A DNA stretch of 64,000 bases from Bradyrhizobium glycinis (GCF_016031655.1 NZ_JACCHQ010000029.1:28927-92926), one strand, 5' to 3'. Numbered from the stretch's first letter, positions 27,218-35,363 are shown. Translations and numbers: made by a program. Notes: generated by a model from the sequence alone, not told the origin.

Positions 27218-27901
27218 ATGTCACTCAAACTCTTCGAACTCGTCGGCACCGATCCCGCGCGCCCCTTCAGCCCGTATTGCTGGCGCACGCGGATGGCGCT
27301 GGCGCACAAGGGCCTCACGGCGGAGTCGCTGCCCTGGCGCTTCACGGAGAAGAGCGCGCTTGCCCCGCACGGCTCGGAGAGGGTCCCCGTGCTGTTGCAT
27401 CATGACAAGCCGGTGGTCGATTCCTGGACCATCGCGACCTATCTCGAGGACAATTTTCCGGATCGGCCGTCGCTGTTCGGCGGCGAGGGCGGCCGTGCCA
27501 TGGCGCGCATGATCAATGCGTGGGGCGACATCGCCATCGTCGGCGGCATCTTTCCGCTCATCATCGCCGATATCCCGAAGAATCTGAATGAGGTCGATGC
27601 CGCCTATTTCCGCAAGTCGCGCGAGGCGCGCTTCGGCGGCAAGACTCTCGAGGAGATCATGGCGAGCCGCGACGCCGGCGTCATCGCCTTCCGCAAGTCG
27701 CTGGAGGTGATGCGTCAGTCGTTCAAGACGCAGCCCTTCATCGGCGGGGATGCGCCGAACTACGCCGACTATATCGTGTTCGGCGGATTCCAGTGGGCGC
27801 GCGTGGTCAGTCCGTTCAAGCTGCTCGAAGCGAATGATCCGGTCTATGCCTGGCGCGAAAAGCTGCTGGATGCGTTCGACGGCATGGCGCGAAAAGTGTA
27901 G
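27218..27901 (+). CDS. Glutathione S-transferase family protein, LigE/LigF-like
   Basis: A 227-residue cytoplasmic GST. The N-terminal thioredoxin-like domain has FSPYCWRTRMALAHKGL, where Ser/Cys and the basic residue are at the glutathione-activating position, and ERVPVLLHHDKPVVDSWTIATYLEDNFP, which carries the cis-Pro and the GSH-binding Asp-Ser. The helical domain follows from about residue 95 and has NYADYIVFGGFQWAR. The N-terminus and the insertion resemble the beta-etherase (LigE/LigF) type; actual substrate unknown. The start at 27218 has GAGGAGG ahead. Confidence 0.88.
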   Translation: MSLKLFELVGTDPARPFSPYCWRTRMALAHKGLTAESLPWRFTEKSALAPHGSERVPVLLHHDKPVVDSWTIATYLEDNFPDRPSLFGGEGGRAMARMINAWGDIAIVGGIFPLIIADIPKNLNEVDAAYFRKSREARFGGKTLEEIMASRDAGVIAFRKSLEVMRQSFKTQPFIGGDAPNYADYIVFGGFQWARVVSPFKLLEANDPVYAWREKLLDAFDGMARKV

Positions 27902-27932
27902 CGGATGACGTGCTGCTCGCTCCTGGACGCGT

Positions 27933-28418
27933 TCAACCCGCGCAGGCGTGTCCTGTTACGCGTTCGTTCCTGACGACGACTGCGATCAACTTGCTGGCGA
28001 CGCCATCGAAGTCCGATGGTTTGAAATAGCCCCTTGCGTAGGCTTCCTGTGTGAGCCGCTCAATGCGCTTGTCTTCTCCGGTCGACCACTGCCTGGCAAT
28101 GTAATCGGCGCCCGCCGGACCGAATGTCTCGGGATAGCGCTCTGTCTGATTCTGACGGTGGTAGTAGTACTCATTGAGGCCCTCAATGAAGTGTCTGCGC
28201 GTGTCACCGGTGCAGCGCCCACTCCAGGGAAGCTCCAGCGCGACCATTGCGCCGCGGCGCTGGCTGATGCGCGATTCGACCGTGTATTTTTCAGTGTCTC
28301 CGTAACCTTTGCCGTCACCCGCAAAGGCCTGGGACCGAGGCTTTGGTTCCGGCGCAAACGCCCAAGCTGCGACTTGACAGACCACGATCGCCCAGATCGC
28401 GAACCAGATGCGGCTCAT
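27933..28418 (-). CDS. Exported protein of unknown function (second gene of a pair)
   Basis: 161 residues. The N-terminus MSRIWFAIWAIVVCQVAAWAFA is a short signal peptide or membrane anchor. The mature part is polar with an aromatic patch (EYYYHRQNQTERYP) and two or three Cys. The segment GRCTGDTRRHFIEGLNEYYYHR and the ending VVVRNERVTGHACAG suggest a small folded periplasmic domain. No named domain recognised. The ATG at 28418 overlaps the TGA of the previous gene (ATGA) and has AGGGAG ahead, so it is made together with it. Confidence 0.73.
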   Translation of the reverse strand: MSRIWFAIWAIVVCQVAAWAFAPEPKPRSQAFAGDGKGYGDTEKYTVESRISQRRGAMVALELPWSGRCTGDTRRHFIEGLNEYYYHRQNQTERYPETFGPAGADYIARQWSTGEDKRIERLTQEAYARGYFKPSDFDGVASKLIAVVVRNERVTGHACAG

Positions 28419-29011
28419 TTGCCGCTCCCTGCTGCGCGCATCCGCGGCAGGCAAACCGGAGACGGCTCGGACCACAGGCCGGGGCCAGCAAATTGCTTGA
28501 CCGTGAGGCGGAGTTCCTCCGGAAAGTCGGTCTCGACGACGCCCTTCTGCTCAAAAGCTTCGGCCAGCGCGGCGCTGACTCGAATGTCGAGGGGTGTAGA
28601 GAACGCCGCGTTGGCCTCGTCCCTCTTCTTCTCGCTGCAGAACATCGCCATCATGGGGTTCGGGCAGTCGAAGATCTTCACGTACGCACGTGCATAGGCC
28701 GTCGTTGCGGCGATGAGATTGGCCTTCATCGTGTCGTCGCATGGCGACATCGCGTACGCGGTCGCTGCCTGCAACGCGTCGAGCCGCAGTACGTCGCGCT
28801 TCGGATCTTTGTCGCTTTGGGAAGTGTGTGCGGCTTCCCACATTTTGCGATCGTACGCCTTGGCGCTCTCTCCCCCGAATGTCGTGGTGAGCGTGGGCTG
28901 CAATGCGCTGATCGGCGAAACCGTGGAGGCGGGAAACCCGCGCATTGCCCAAGACATTCCGACGAAGGCGGTAGTGAAAGCCATACAGGTGAACAATACG
29001 AAACGGATCAT
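28415..29011 (-). CDS. Exported protein of unknown function (first gene of a pair)
   Basis: 198 residues. A signal peptide is seen at the N-terminus (MIRFVLFTCMAFTTAFVGMSWA). The mature protein is mostly helical, with Cys in SPCDDTMKANL, IFDCPNP and AMFCSEKK, and ends with a Pro/Gly-rich part. Cys-rich helical exported proteins of this kind are listed only as hypotheticals. The start at 29011 is preferred to a TTG 30 bases further up because it places the signal at the start. It overlaps the following gene by four bases. Confidence 0.73.
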   Translation of the reverse strand: MIRFVLFTCMAFTTAFVGMSWAMRGFPASTVSPISALQPTLTTTFGGESAKAYDRKMWEAAHTSQSDKDPKRDVLRLDALQAATAYAMSPCDDTMKANLIAATTAYARAYVKIFDCPNPMMAMFCSEKKRDEANAAFSTPLDIRVSAALAEAFEQKGVVETDFPEELRLTVKQFAGPGLWSEPSPVCLPRMRAAGSGK

Positions 29012-29185
29012 TTCCGGTGCACTCGCATTTGCGGGGCACAACTTACCCGTGTTTCGTTAAGAGATGCATGAAAGCGCGGGATGCCGCCGGGAAAGGTAAA
29101 CGGATCTGAAAGGACGTAGCGAGAATTGTCCCCGGCGCCGCAACTCCCTGCCGTCATGTTCTCTCGAACGACAGGGCATCGTCCT

Positions 29186-29446
29186 TCAAGAAGCGTGTTC
29201 CGCGTCGCCTCGGGAGACCGTACTCGGGTCGTTGCCGTGCGGCGAAGGTATCGCAACGGCCGCCGCTTTCCTTAAACATTCCCGGCACAGGCAGTCCTCG
29301 CCCGCGACCGGCATCGGCAGCCGTGCCGTCTCCTCCGCGCACCAGCAATTGCCCGAGAGATCGCAGCCGAATTCGCTGCCGCAACGAGAACAGGTGAGAC
29401 GGCGCGCAGGTGCCGGCGCTGACGGCATTTCTTTCGGATTTGTCAT
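29186..29446 (-). CDS. Cysteine-rich CWC family protein
   Basis: 86 residues. The CWC pattern is complete: CSRCGSEFGCDLSGNCWC, then CLCRECL, seven Cys in about 40 residues, expected to bind zinc. CWC proteins are small and of unknown role, widespread in Proteobacteria. The tail after residue 60 is polar and may be disordered. The start ATG at 29446 has no strong ribosome site. It is divergent from the DUF1800 gene. Confidence 0.87.
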   Translation of the reverse strand: MTNPKEMPSAPAPARRLTCSRCGSEFGCDLSGNCWCAEETARLPMPVAGEDCLCRECLRKAAAVAIPSPHGNDPSTVSRGDAEHAS

Positions 29447-29563
29447 GATTTAGGTCGAAGCTTCGCCGTCATTTTCATGTCGGGTTCATCTGCCGCTGCG
29501 GTATATTACGCGCCGCCCGCGTCGCAGGGAAGCACCTCCCAACGCGCGAAGGACAGATCATCG

Positions 29564-31120
29564 ATGGCCCGCGATTCGCAAGCCGCCCTCGTCGCGCTCA
29601 ACCGCTTCGGCTTCGGCGCCCGCGGCGGTGCATCGGGCGATCTCGTCAACGCAAGCTCCGACCCGCGCGGCTTCGTGAAGGCCGAGCTTTCGCGCCCCAA
29701 TGGCGTGCTGCTGGAAGCGCCGGGCCTGCAACCGACGCCGCAACTCGGGCAGGCTGTATTTGCCTATCAGGACCAGGTCAAGCAGGCGCGTGAGGCGGCG
29801 AAGGCCGCCGCGCCCGCCGAGACGCCGGCACAAGCGCCTGCCGATCAGAAGCCGCCCTTGCGCCGCAATCTCTCGCTGAATGCCGCGGCAGAGATCACCG
29901 GCCAGATGGCCGATGCAAAGCCCGCCGGCAGCGCACCGCAACCCGAGACCATGCAGCCGAGCGCGGCCGCGCCGCAGCCCGCCGCCAAGCCGGCGCCGCA
30001 GCCGCTTAATGTGATCCAGAAAGCCTTTCGCGCCGAGGCGCTGGCGCGGTTGCAGCGCGCCACGCTCGCCGAGTGCGGCTTCACCGAGCGCCTCGTCGCG
30101 TTCTGGTCCAATCATTTCTGCATCTCCGCCAGCAAGGGCGAGCTGGCGCGGATCTGGGCCGGCGCGTTCGAGCGCGAGGCGATCCGGCCGCACGTGCTCG
30201 GGCGCTTTGCCGACATGCTGAGGGCGGTCGAGCAGCACCCGGCGATGCTGTTCTTCCTCGACAACCAGCAATCGCTTGGACCTGACTCGCGCGCGGGGCA
30301 AAACCGCAAGCGCGGGCTGAACGAAAATCTCGCGCGCGAGATCATGGAGCTGCATACGCTCGGCGTCGGCGGCGGCTACACGCAAGGCGACGTCACCTCG
30401 CTCGCGCGCATCATCACCGGCTGGACGTTTGCCGGCCGGCAGGGGCAGCTCGGGGCCCCCGGCTCCTTCGTCTTCAACGTCAATGCGCATCAGCCCGGGC
30501 CGCAGGTCCTGCTCGGCAAGACCTACGACCAGGCGGGCCTCGCACAGGGCGAAGCCGCGCTCGCAGATCTCGCGCGGCATCCCTCGACGGCGAATTTCAT
30601 CGCCACCAAATTCGTCCGTCACTTCGTCGCGGACGATCCGCCGCCGGCGCTCGTTGCGCGCCTGCGCGACGTCTTCGTCAAGACCGACGGCGATCTCAAG
30701 GCGATGGCGACGGCGCTGGTCGATTCCGATGAAGCATGGACGGCGCCGCTCACCAAGATGCGCTCGCCATACGATTTCCTGGTTGCGAGCGGCCGGCTGT
30801 TGGCACGCGTGCCGGAGGATCCCGGCCTCTATCTGAACAGCCTCAATCTGCTCGGCCAGCCGCTGTGGTCGCCGCCTGGTCCCAACGGCTTTCCCGACAG
30901 CAATGCCGCCTGGGCCGCGCCTGAAGGCATCAAGCTCAGGCTCGACATCGCGGCGCAGATCGGGGCGCGGCTCGGCAACAACATCGATCCGCTCGACCTG
31001 CTGGAGTTCGCCGCCGCCGATGCCGCCTCGGCCGAGACGCGGCGGACCATCGAGCGCGCGGAGTCGCGGCAGCAGGCGCTGGCGCTGCTGCTGATGTCGC
31101 CGGAAATGCAGAGGAGATGA
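29564..31120 (+). CDS. DUF1800 domain-containing protein
   Basis: 518 residues. The N-terminus SQAALVALNRFGFGARGG and the core (RAEALARLQRATLAECGFTERLVAFWSNHFCIS; RGLNENLAREIMELHTLGVGGGYTQGDVTSLARIITGW) are the DUF1800 signatures; FIATKFVRHFVADDPP and SPYDFLVASGRLL follow. An Ala/Pro-rich stretch of about 90 residues (near 85-165) interrupts the domain and is probably a flexible linker. Members are found together with DUF1501 proteins across many bacteria; no activity is known. GAAGGA lies eight bases ahead of the start. The stop overlaps the first ATG of the DUF1501 reading frame. Confidence 0.9.
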   Translation: MARDSQAALVALNRFGFGARGGASGDLVNASSDPRGFVKAELSRPNGVLLEAPGLQPTPQLGQAVFAYQDQVKQAREAAKAAAPAETPAQAPADQKPPLRRNLSLNAAAEITGQMADAKPAGSAPQPETMQPSAAAPQPAAKPAPQPLNVIQKAFRAEALARLQRATLAECGFTERLVAFWSNHFCISASKGELARIWAGAFEREAIRPHVLGRFADMLRAVEQHPAMLFFLDNQQSLGPDSRAGQNRKRGLNENLAREIMELHTLGVGGGYTQGDVTSLARIITGWTFAGRQGQLGAPGSFVFNVNAHQPGPQVLLGKTYDQAGLAQGEAALADLARHPSTANFIATKFVRHFVADDPPPALVARLRDVFVKTDGDLKAMATALVDSDEAWTAPLTKMRSPYDFLVASGRLLARVPEDPGLYLNSLNLLGQPLWSPPGPNGFPDSNAAWAAPEGIKLRLDIAAQIGARLGNNIDPLDLLEFAAADAASAETRRTIERAESRQQALALLLMSPEMQRR

Positions 31121-31122
31121 TG

Positions 31123-32340
31123 ATGACCGACTGCGTCGAGAACCGGCTCCTCACATCCCGCCGAGGTCTCCTGCTCGGCGGCGCCTCCTTCGCAGCCTGG
31201 GCTTACCTGCCGAAATTCGCCCGCGCGGCCGACGGGCGCGATCCGCGGTTGATCGTGGTGATCCTGCGCGGCGCGCTGGACGGGCTCTCGACCGTCGCGC
31301 CACTCGGCGATCCCGATTATGCCGGCCTGCATGGATCGATCGCCCTTGCGGCCGATGGCGCCCATCCCGCGATCATGCTCGACTCGTTCTTCGCCCTGCA
31401 TCCGGCGATGCCGGAATTCGCGCGCATGTATCGCGACAAGCACGCGGCGGTGATCCATGCCGTCGCGACGCCCTATCGCGACCGCTCGCATTTCGACGGC
31501 CAGGACGTGCTCGAAAGCGGCTATGCCGGTCCGGGCCGCGTGCAGTCCGGCTGGCTCAATCGCGCACTGGAAGTACTGCCGCGCGGCGAGCGCGTGTCGA
31601 GCGGGCTTGCGGTCGGCCCCACCACGCCGCTGGTGCTGCGCGGCAGCGCGCCCACTGTGGGCTGGGCGCCGGTCGCGCTGCCGCAGGCCGATGACGACAC
31701 CGCGATGCGCCTCGTCGAGCTCTACCGCCACCGCGATCCCGCTTTGGCCTCCGCATTGTCGCAAGGCCTCCAGCTCGACAAGGCGGCGAGCGGCGACGAC
31801 ATGAAAGCTGCGCGCGGCAACGCCGTCGCACAGATGCGGCAGGTCGCGCGTGGCGCCGCAAAGCTGATGGCGGCCGATGACGGCCCACGCATCGCCGCGC
31901 TCGCCTTCGACGGCTGGGACACGCACGCCAATGAAGGCGGCCCTGTGGGGCGCCTCGCCTTCCTGCTCGGCGGCCTCGACGGCGCGCTCGCCGAGTTCGA
32001 AAGCGGCTTAAGGAATCGCTGGCGCGACACCGTCGTGGTCGTCGCCACCGAGTTCGGCCGCACCGCGCGCATCAACGGCACCGAGGGCACCGATCACGGC
32101 ACCGGCACCATCGCCCTGCTCGCCGGGGGCGCGGTGCAAGGCGGCCGCGTCATCTCGGATTGGCCCGGCCTCAAGCTCGCGAACCTGTATGAAGGCCGCG
32201 ACCTCAAGCCGACGACGGATCTGCGCTCGGTGATCAAAGGCGTGCTGCAGGACCAGTTCGGCCTGTCCGATCGCGTGCTGGCCGAGACGGTGTTTCCCGA
32301 CAGCGCAAGCGCTAGGCCGATGAAGGGGCTGGTGGCTTAA
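31123..32340 (+). CDS. DUF1501 domain-containing protein with Tat signal
   Basis: 405 residues. The N-terminus LLTSRRGLLLGGASFAAWAYLPKFARAA is a twin-arginine signal, so the protein is folded before export. The DUF1501 domain is alkaline-phosphatase/sulfatase-like: LIVVILRGALDGLSTVAPLGDPDY at the start, SHFDGQDVLESG, AFDGWDTHANEGG, and VVVATEFGRTARINGTEGTDHGTG near the end hold the Asp/His residues that would form a metal site. Three in-frame ATGs (31117, 31120, 31123) occur; 31123 has the best spacing from AGAGGAG. Coupled with the DUF1800 gene. Role unknown. Confidence 0.9.
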   Translation: MTDCVENRLLTSRRGLLLGGASFAAWAYLPKFARAADGRDPRLIVVILRGALDGLSTVAPLGDPDYAGLHGSIALAADGAHPAIMLDSFFALHPAMPEFARMYRDKHAAVIHAVATPYRDRSHFDGQDVLESGYAGPGRVQSGWLNRALEVLPRGERVSSGLAVGPTTPLVLRGSAPTVGWAPVALPQADDDTAMRLVELYRHRDPALASALSQGLQLDKAASGDDMKAARGNAVAQMRQVARGAAKLMAADDGPRIAALAFDGWDTHANEGGPVGRLAFLLGGLDGALAEFESGLRNRWRDTVVVVATEFGRTARINGTEGTDHGTGTIALLAGGAVQGGRVISDWPGLKLANLYEGRDLKPTTDLRSVIKGVLQDQFGLSDRVLAETVFPDSASARPMKGLVA

Positions 32341-32570
32341 CCTCTCCCCGCCCTTCTGCGGGGAGAGGTCGGATTGCTCTGGCGCGCAATTTGCGCGCCT
32401 GAGCAATCCGGGTGAGGGGCAGGGCACTCTGTTGCCACGAATCAAATCCTTCCGAGTCGCAAGACGATTGCGATTGAGCGCACCGTATCTACAATCCACA
32501 CCGAACTCGCGGAGACAGCCCCTCACCCACCCTCTCCCCGTAAGAACGGGGCGAGGGAGCGAGAGAGCGG
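32341..32570. repeat. Interspersed repeat, family E, left flank of DUF559 gene
   Basis: CCTCTCCCCGCCCTTCTGCGGGGAGAGGTCGG, GAGCAATCCGGGTGAGGGGCAGGGCAC, CTGTTGCCA, ACCGAACTCGCGGAG and CCCCTCACCC...CTCTCCCCGTAAGAACGGGG follow in the same order as in 32960-33187, so these are direct repeats of about 225 bases around the DUF559 gene (strings here are pieces under twenty bases each in the original). Confidence 0.85.
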
Positions 32571-32599
32571 TGCGTCCACTACGGGTGAGGGGCAGGGCA

Positions 32600-32959
32600 A
32601 TGCGTAGCCGCAATGAAAAATCCATCCGACTCGCACGACGCTTGCGCGCTGATCAAACAGACGCCGAGACGGTTCTCTGGAATAGCATTCGCAATCGGAG
32701 GATCGATGGGCACAAATTCGTCAGGCAAGAGCCGATCATCGGCTACATCTGCGATTTCGTGTGTCGCGAGAAGCGGATCGTCATAGAGGTCGACGGGGGG
32801 CAGCACAATGAGTCCGCAGCGGATGCTGTTCGAGACGAGCGCTTCAGGGAGAAGGGCTACAAGGTGCTGCGCTTCTGGAACAACGATGTCCTCGGGAACA
32901 CCGAAGGAGTTCTCGTCGTGATTCAGGCTGAGCTCGCGGCGGCGGGAAACGGGACTTAA
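32600..32959 (+). CDS. DUF559 domain protein (Vsr-like endonuclease fold)
   Basis: 119 residues. The domain pattern is complete: RLRADQTDAETVLWNSIRNRRIDGHKF, QEPIIGYICDFVCREKRIVIEVDGGQH, and GYKVLRFWNNDVLGNTEGVL. Glu-Val-Asp-Gly-Gly-Gln-His is at the place of the catalytic acidic residues in the Vsr/very-short-patch-repair nuclease fold, so a DNA nuclease or nickase activity is plausible; none is proven for DUF559. The ribosome site (GAGGGGCAGGG) is itself the end of a family E repeat segment, and the stop codon is directly followed by another copy. The gene lies inside repeat material unlike any other gene here. Confidence 0.88.
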   Translation: MRSRNEKSIRLARRLRADQTDAETVLWNSIRNRRIDGHKFVRQEPIIGYICDFVCREKRIVIEVDGGQHNESAADAVRDERFREKGYKVLRFWNNDVLGNTEGVLVVIQAELAAAGNGT

Positions 32960-33187
32960 CCTCTCCCCGCCTTTCTGCGGGGAGAGGTCGGATCGCTGCG
33001 GCGCGCATTTGCGCGCTTGAGCGATCCGGGTGAGGGGCAGGGCACACTGTTGCCAGGAGGGAGTCCGTTCGACTCCCACATTGACAGTGCGTGCATCGCG
33101 CACATCGCCTACAATCAAGACCGAACTCGCGGAGGCAGCCCCTCACCCCACCCTCTCCCCGTAAGAACGGGGAGATGGAGCGCGAGA
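32960..33187. repeat. Interspersed repeat, family E, right flank of DUF559 gene
   Basis: It repeats 32341-32570 in the same direction: CCTCTCCCCGCC, CTGCGGGGAGAGG, GATCCGGGTGAGGGGCAGG, CACTGTTGCCA, CAAGACCGAACTCGCGGAG, CTCTCCCCGTAAGAACGG. The two copies differ by scattered changes and small insertions. Confidence 0.85.
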
Positions 33188-33229
33188 GCATCGCATCCTG
33201 CCGATTGGGCCTACAGGAGACACCGCCCC

Positions 33230-33553
33230 ATGTACATCGCCATGAACCGCTTCCGCGTCGCCAAGGGCTCCGAGGCTGCCTTCGAGCAGGTCTGGCTCAC
33301 GCGCGACACCCATCTCGACAAGGTGCCGGGCTTCATCGAGTTTCATCTGCTGCGCGGGCCGGAAGCCGAGGACCACACGCTGTACGCCTCGCACACCGTA
33401 TGGGCGAATTATGCGGCGTTCGAGGCCTGGACCAAGTCGGAAGCGTTTCGCGCAGCGCATCACAAGGCCGGCGATAACAAGCCGCTCTATCTCGGCCATC
33501 CCCAGTTCGAAGGTTTCGAGGTGATGCAGACCGTGGGGCGCGGCGCCAAGTAG
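33230..33553 (+). CDS. Antibiotic biosynthesis monooxygenase fold protein, likely IsdG-type heme-degrading
   Basis: A 107-residue dimeric ferredoxin-like (ABM) protein. Asn6 (MYIAMNRF), Trp67 (AFEAWTKS) and His77 or His78 (FRAAHHKAG) fall at the positions of the Asn-Trp-His set of staphylococcal IsdG (Asn7, Trp67, His77), which argues for heme binding and degradation. KVPGFIEFHLLRGPE and the W..YAAFEAW pattern also fit IsdG. Bradyrhizobium has IsdG-type heme oxygenases HmuQ and HmuD, and this may be one of them, but no heme-uptake genes are near. AGGAGA is ten bases ahead of the start. Confidence 0.8.
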   Translation: MYIAMNRFRVAKGSEAAFEQVWLTRDTHLDKVPGFIEFHLLRGPEAEDHTLYASHTVWANYAAFEAWTKSEAFRAAHHKAGDNKPLYLGHPQFEGFEVMQTVGRGAK

Positions 33554-33693
33554 TGCTGCCGGCAAAAAAATGCGGCCCCTGTCAGACGCGGCGACTGACG
33601 GGGACCGCTTGGGGCGCATGATCGGTGACGGGGGCCTGACCAGACGCAGGGGCAGCGTAGCCTTGCCGTGTTACGCGCCGGTGACAGGCGGGG

Positions 33694-33702
33694 TTATCCA
33701 CA
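33694..33702 (+). other. Perfect DnaA-box match (TTATCCACA)
   Basis: A single TTATCCACA lies in the gap between two convergent genes. It has no second box within 100 bases, no AT-rich unwinding stretch and no replication genes around, so it is not evidence of an origin; it may be a chance match or a DnaA titration site. Confidence 0.35.
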
Positions 33703-33720
33703 GGCCCCACGGCGCAGGGC

Positions 33721-34176
33721 TCAGAAGATCTTGCGATAGACGATGAAGCCGGATCGCTCCGCGACCTTGTCGTAGAGGCGCTGCGCCGTGAGATTGGTCT
33801 CGTGCGTCTGCCAGTAGACGCGCGGCGATCCCGCCAGCTTCGCCCGCTCGTAGACGCCATGGATCAAGGCCGAGCCGACGCCCTTGCCGCGCGCGGCCTC
33901 GGACGTGAACAGGTCCTGCAAATAGCAGGACGGCTCGATCGCGGTGGTGCTGCGATGGAACAGATAGTGCGTCAGCCCGAGCAAGTGGCCATCGCTTTCG
34001 GCGACCAGCGCATGCATCGGCTCATAGGCATCGAAGAAGCGCTGCCACGTCATCCGCGTGATCTCGGGCGCGAGCGCGGTCGGACCGGAGCGACCGTAAA
34101 AGGCGTTGTAGCCGTCCCACAACGGCAGCCATTGATCGTAATCCTGCCTGGTGACGGCGCGAATGATGAGCGACAT
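33721..34176 (-). CDS. GNAT family N-acetyltransferase
   Basis: 151 residues. The acetyl-CoA site is LQDLFTSEAARGKGVGSALIHGVYERA (the R-G-K-G-V-G form of the Q/RxxGxG/A motif A) and the C-terminal part has VYWQTHETNLTAQRLYDKVAERSGF, typical of the fold. The N-terminus IIRAVTRQDYDQWLPLWDGYNAFYG, with GYNxFYG, resembles the RimI-like acetyltransferases of small amines or amino acids. The substrate is unknown. The ATG at 34176 has AGAAG ahead. Convergent with the heme-monooxygenase gene. Confidence 0.88.
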   Translation of the reverse strand: MSLIIRAVTRQDYDQWLPLWDGYNAFYGRSGPTALAPEITRMTWQRFFDAYEPMHALVAESDGHLLGLTHYLFHRSTTAIEPSCYLQDLFTSEAARGKGVGSALIHGVYERAKLAGSPRVYWQTHETNLTAQRLYDKVAERSGFIVYRKIF

Positions 34177-34263
34177 GTGAACTTCTGCGATCTCGGACGT
34201 TGCGCGACGAAGGGACGCCCTTCATACGTGATGATCGTACTGCCGATCAATCGCACACGCGCA

Positions 34264-35076
34264 TCACTCCGCAACGCGCAAGGTCCGGATCAGCTTGCGG
34301 CCGGTCGGACCGCGCAGCGAGCGGTAGTAGTCGGCGCGTGCCGGCGCATCGGTGTGGCGCACGAGGTCGGTCACCGGGGTGTAGCTCAGCATCCGCCCGC
34401 CATCGGGGAGTGCGGTGCAGACGAAGCGCAGCACCTCGCCGTTGCGCAGCTCGATCTTGATCGGCGTGGCATCGCCGACCCGCACCATCTCCATGCGCTG
34501 GGCGATGAAGGTGCCGAGCTCGTCCTCGGGCAGCTCGAACGCGCCGGTGTCGCGGCCGTGATACATCAGAGCGATGAAGGGGGGCCTCGCGTCGGCGACC
34601 TCGTCCGGCACCGCAAAATAGTCGCGGAACGCGCGGTTGATGAATTCGGCCCGGGTCTCGGCATCGAGCAGCACGATGCCGAGATCGATCTTGTCGAGCG
34701 CGGCCGACAGGCGCGCGGCAATGGCGTGGCTGCGGCGCTCGGCCGCGAAACTGCCGAGCAGCCGCTCGCGAATCAGCCCGGTGATGCCGGCGGTGCCGAA
34801 AGCGGTGACCGCCAGGAGGCCGAGCTGCACCAGATCGGCGGCGCCATGGCCGGAAAGGCCGTGGCGGTTGAGGAAGAACAGAGCTGTGGCGATCACCGCG
34901 ACGATCGCGGTCGTCACGGCGGAGGCGAGACCTGCGAGCGCGCCGGCGAGAGCCACGATGCCGACGAACAGCGGGGCGGGCGAGGGCGCGGGGACGAAGC
35001 GATCGAGCACCATCGCCAGCAGCAGGGTCGCTGCCGCCAGCGCCGGACCGGAGATCGCACGCCATCCGAACCGCAT
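34264..35076 (-). CDS. Membrane protein with C-terminal PAS domain
   Basis: 270 residues. The first 105 residues hold about three or four membrane helices (ISGPALAAATLLLAMVLDRF, APLFVGIVALAGALAGLASAV, TAIVAVIATALFFL and a fourth before RERLLG). A short coiled linker and a PAS domain follow (LSAALDKIDLGIVLLDAETRAEFINRAFRDYFAVPDE; IELRNGEVLRFVCTALPDGGRMLSYTPVTDL). There is no kinase, GGDEF or other output domain after the PAS, so signalling must go through partners, or the sensor is only a membrane receptor. The start at 35076 has ACAGG six bases ahead. It is transcribed with the small membrane genes upstream at 35205-35613, on the same strand. Confidence 0.82.
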   Translation of the reverse strand: MRFGWRAISGPALAAATLLLAMVLDRFVPAPSPAPLFVGIVALAGALAGLASAVTTAIVAVIATALFFLNRHGLSGHGAADLVQLGLLAVTAFGTAGITGLIRERLLGSFAAERRSHAIAARLSAALDKIDLGIVLLDAETRAEFINRAFRDYFAVPDEVADARPPFIALMYHGRDTGAFELPEDELGTFIAQRMEMVRVGDATPIKIELRNGEVLRFVCTALPDGGRMLSYTPVTDLVRHTDAPARADYYRSLRGPTGRKLIRTLRVAE

Positions 35077-35204
35077 GGACCTGTCTCGCTCCTCCCGAAC
35101 GAGGTAAGGTCGCAACACTGACTGATTGTTGCCTGACCGCGATGCGATTTCGTGCAGCGTGCTTAAGGCGCGCTTGCGCGCAAGCCTAAGGCTTTCGGAA
35201 GATT

Positions 35205-35363
35205 TTAGACCATCTGCGCGTGCTTGACGCGCAGCTGCAGCGTCGGCGCATTCAGCGTCGACGTGCCTGCGCCCTTGCGCGTGCCGACGATGATCAACAG
35301 CGAGGCCGCGACCAGGATGGCCGCAGTCAGCGTGATCGCAACGACTACCACAGGTGATTTCAT
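35205..35363 (-). CDS. Small membrane protein, 52 residues
   Basis: MKSPVVVVAITLTAAILVAA opens with a membrane helix and continues to LLIIVGTRKGAGTST, followed by a polar C-terminal tail with several basic residues. The ATG at 35363 has ACAGGACGTCG ahead, with AGGA about seven bases from the start. It lies between the PAS gene and another small membrane protein, all on the minus strand, so they may share a transcript. Function unknown. Confidence 0.7.
   Translation of the reverse strand: MKSPVVVVAITLTAAILVAASLLIIVGTRKGAGTSTLNAPTLQLRVKHAQMV

Noticed and set aside
32341..33187. Reading the repeat-flanked DUF559 gene as an insertion sequence
   Set aside because: No transposase, no terminal inverted repeats with target duplication; flanks are direct copies of an intergenic repeat found elsewhere.
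33694..33702. DnaA box as sign of an origin of replication
   Set aside because: Only one box; no dnaA, dnaN, hemE, parAB or repABC nearby and no AT-rich stretch.
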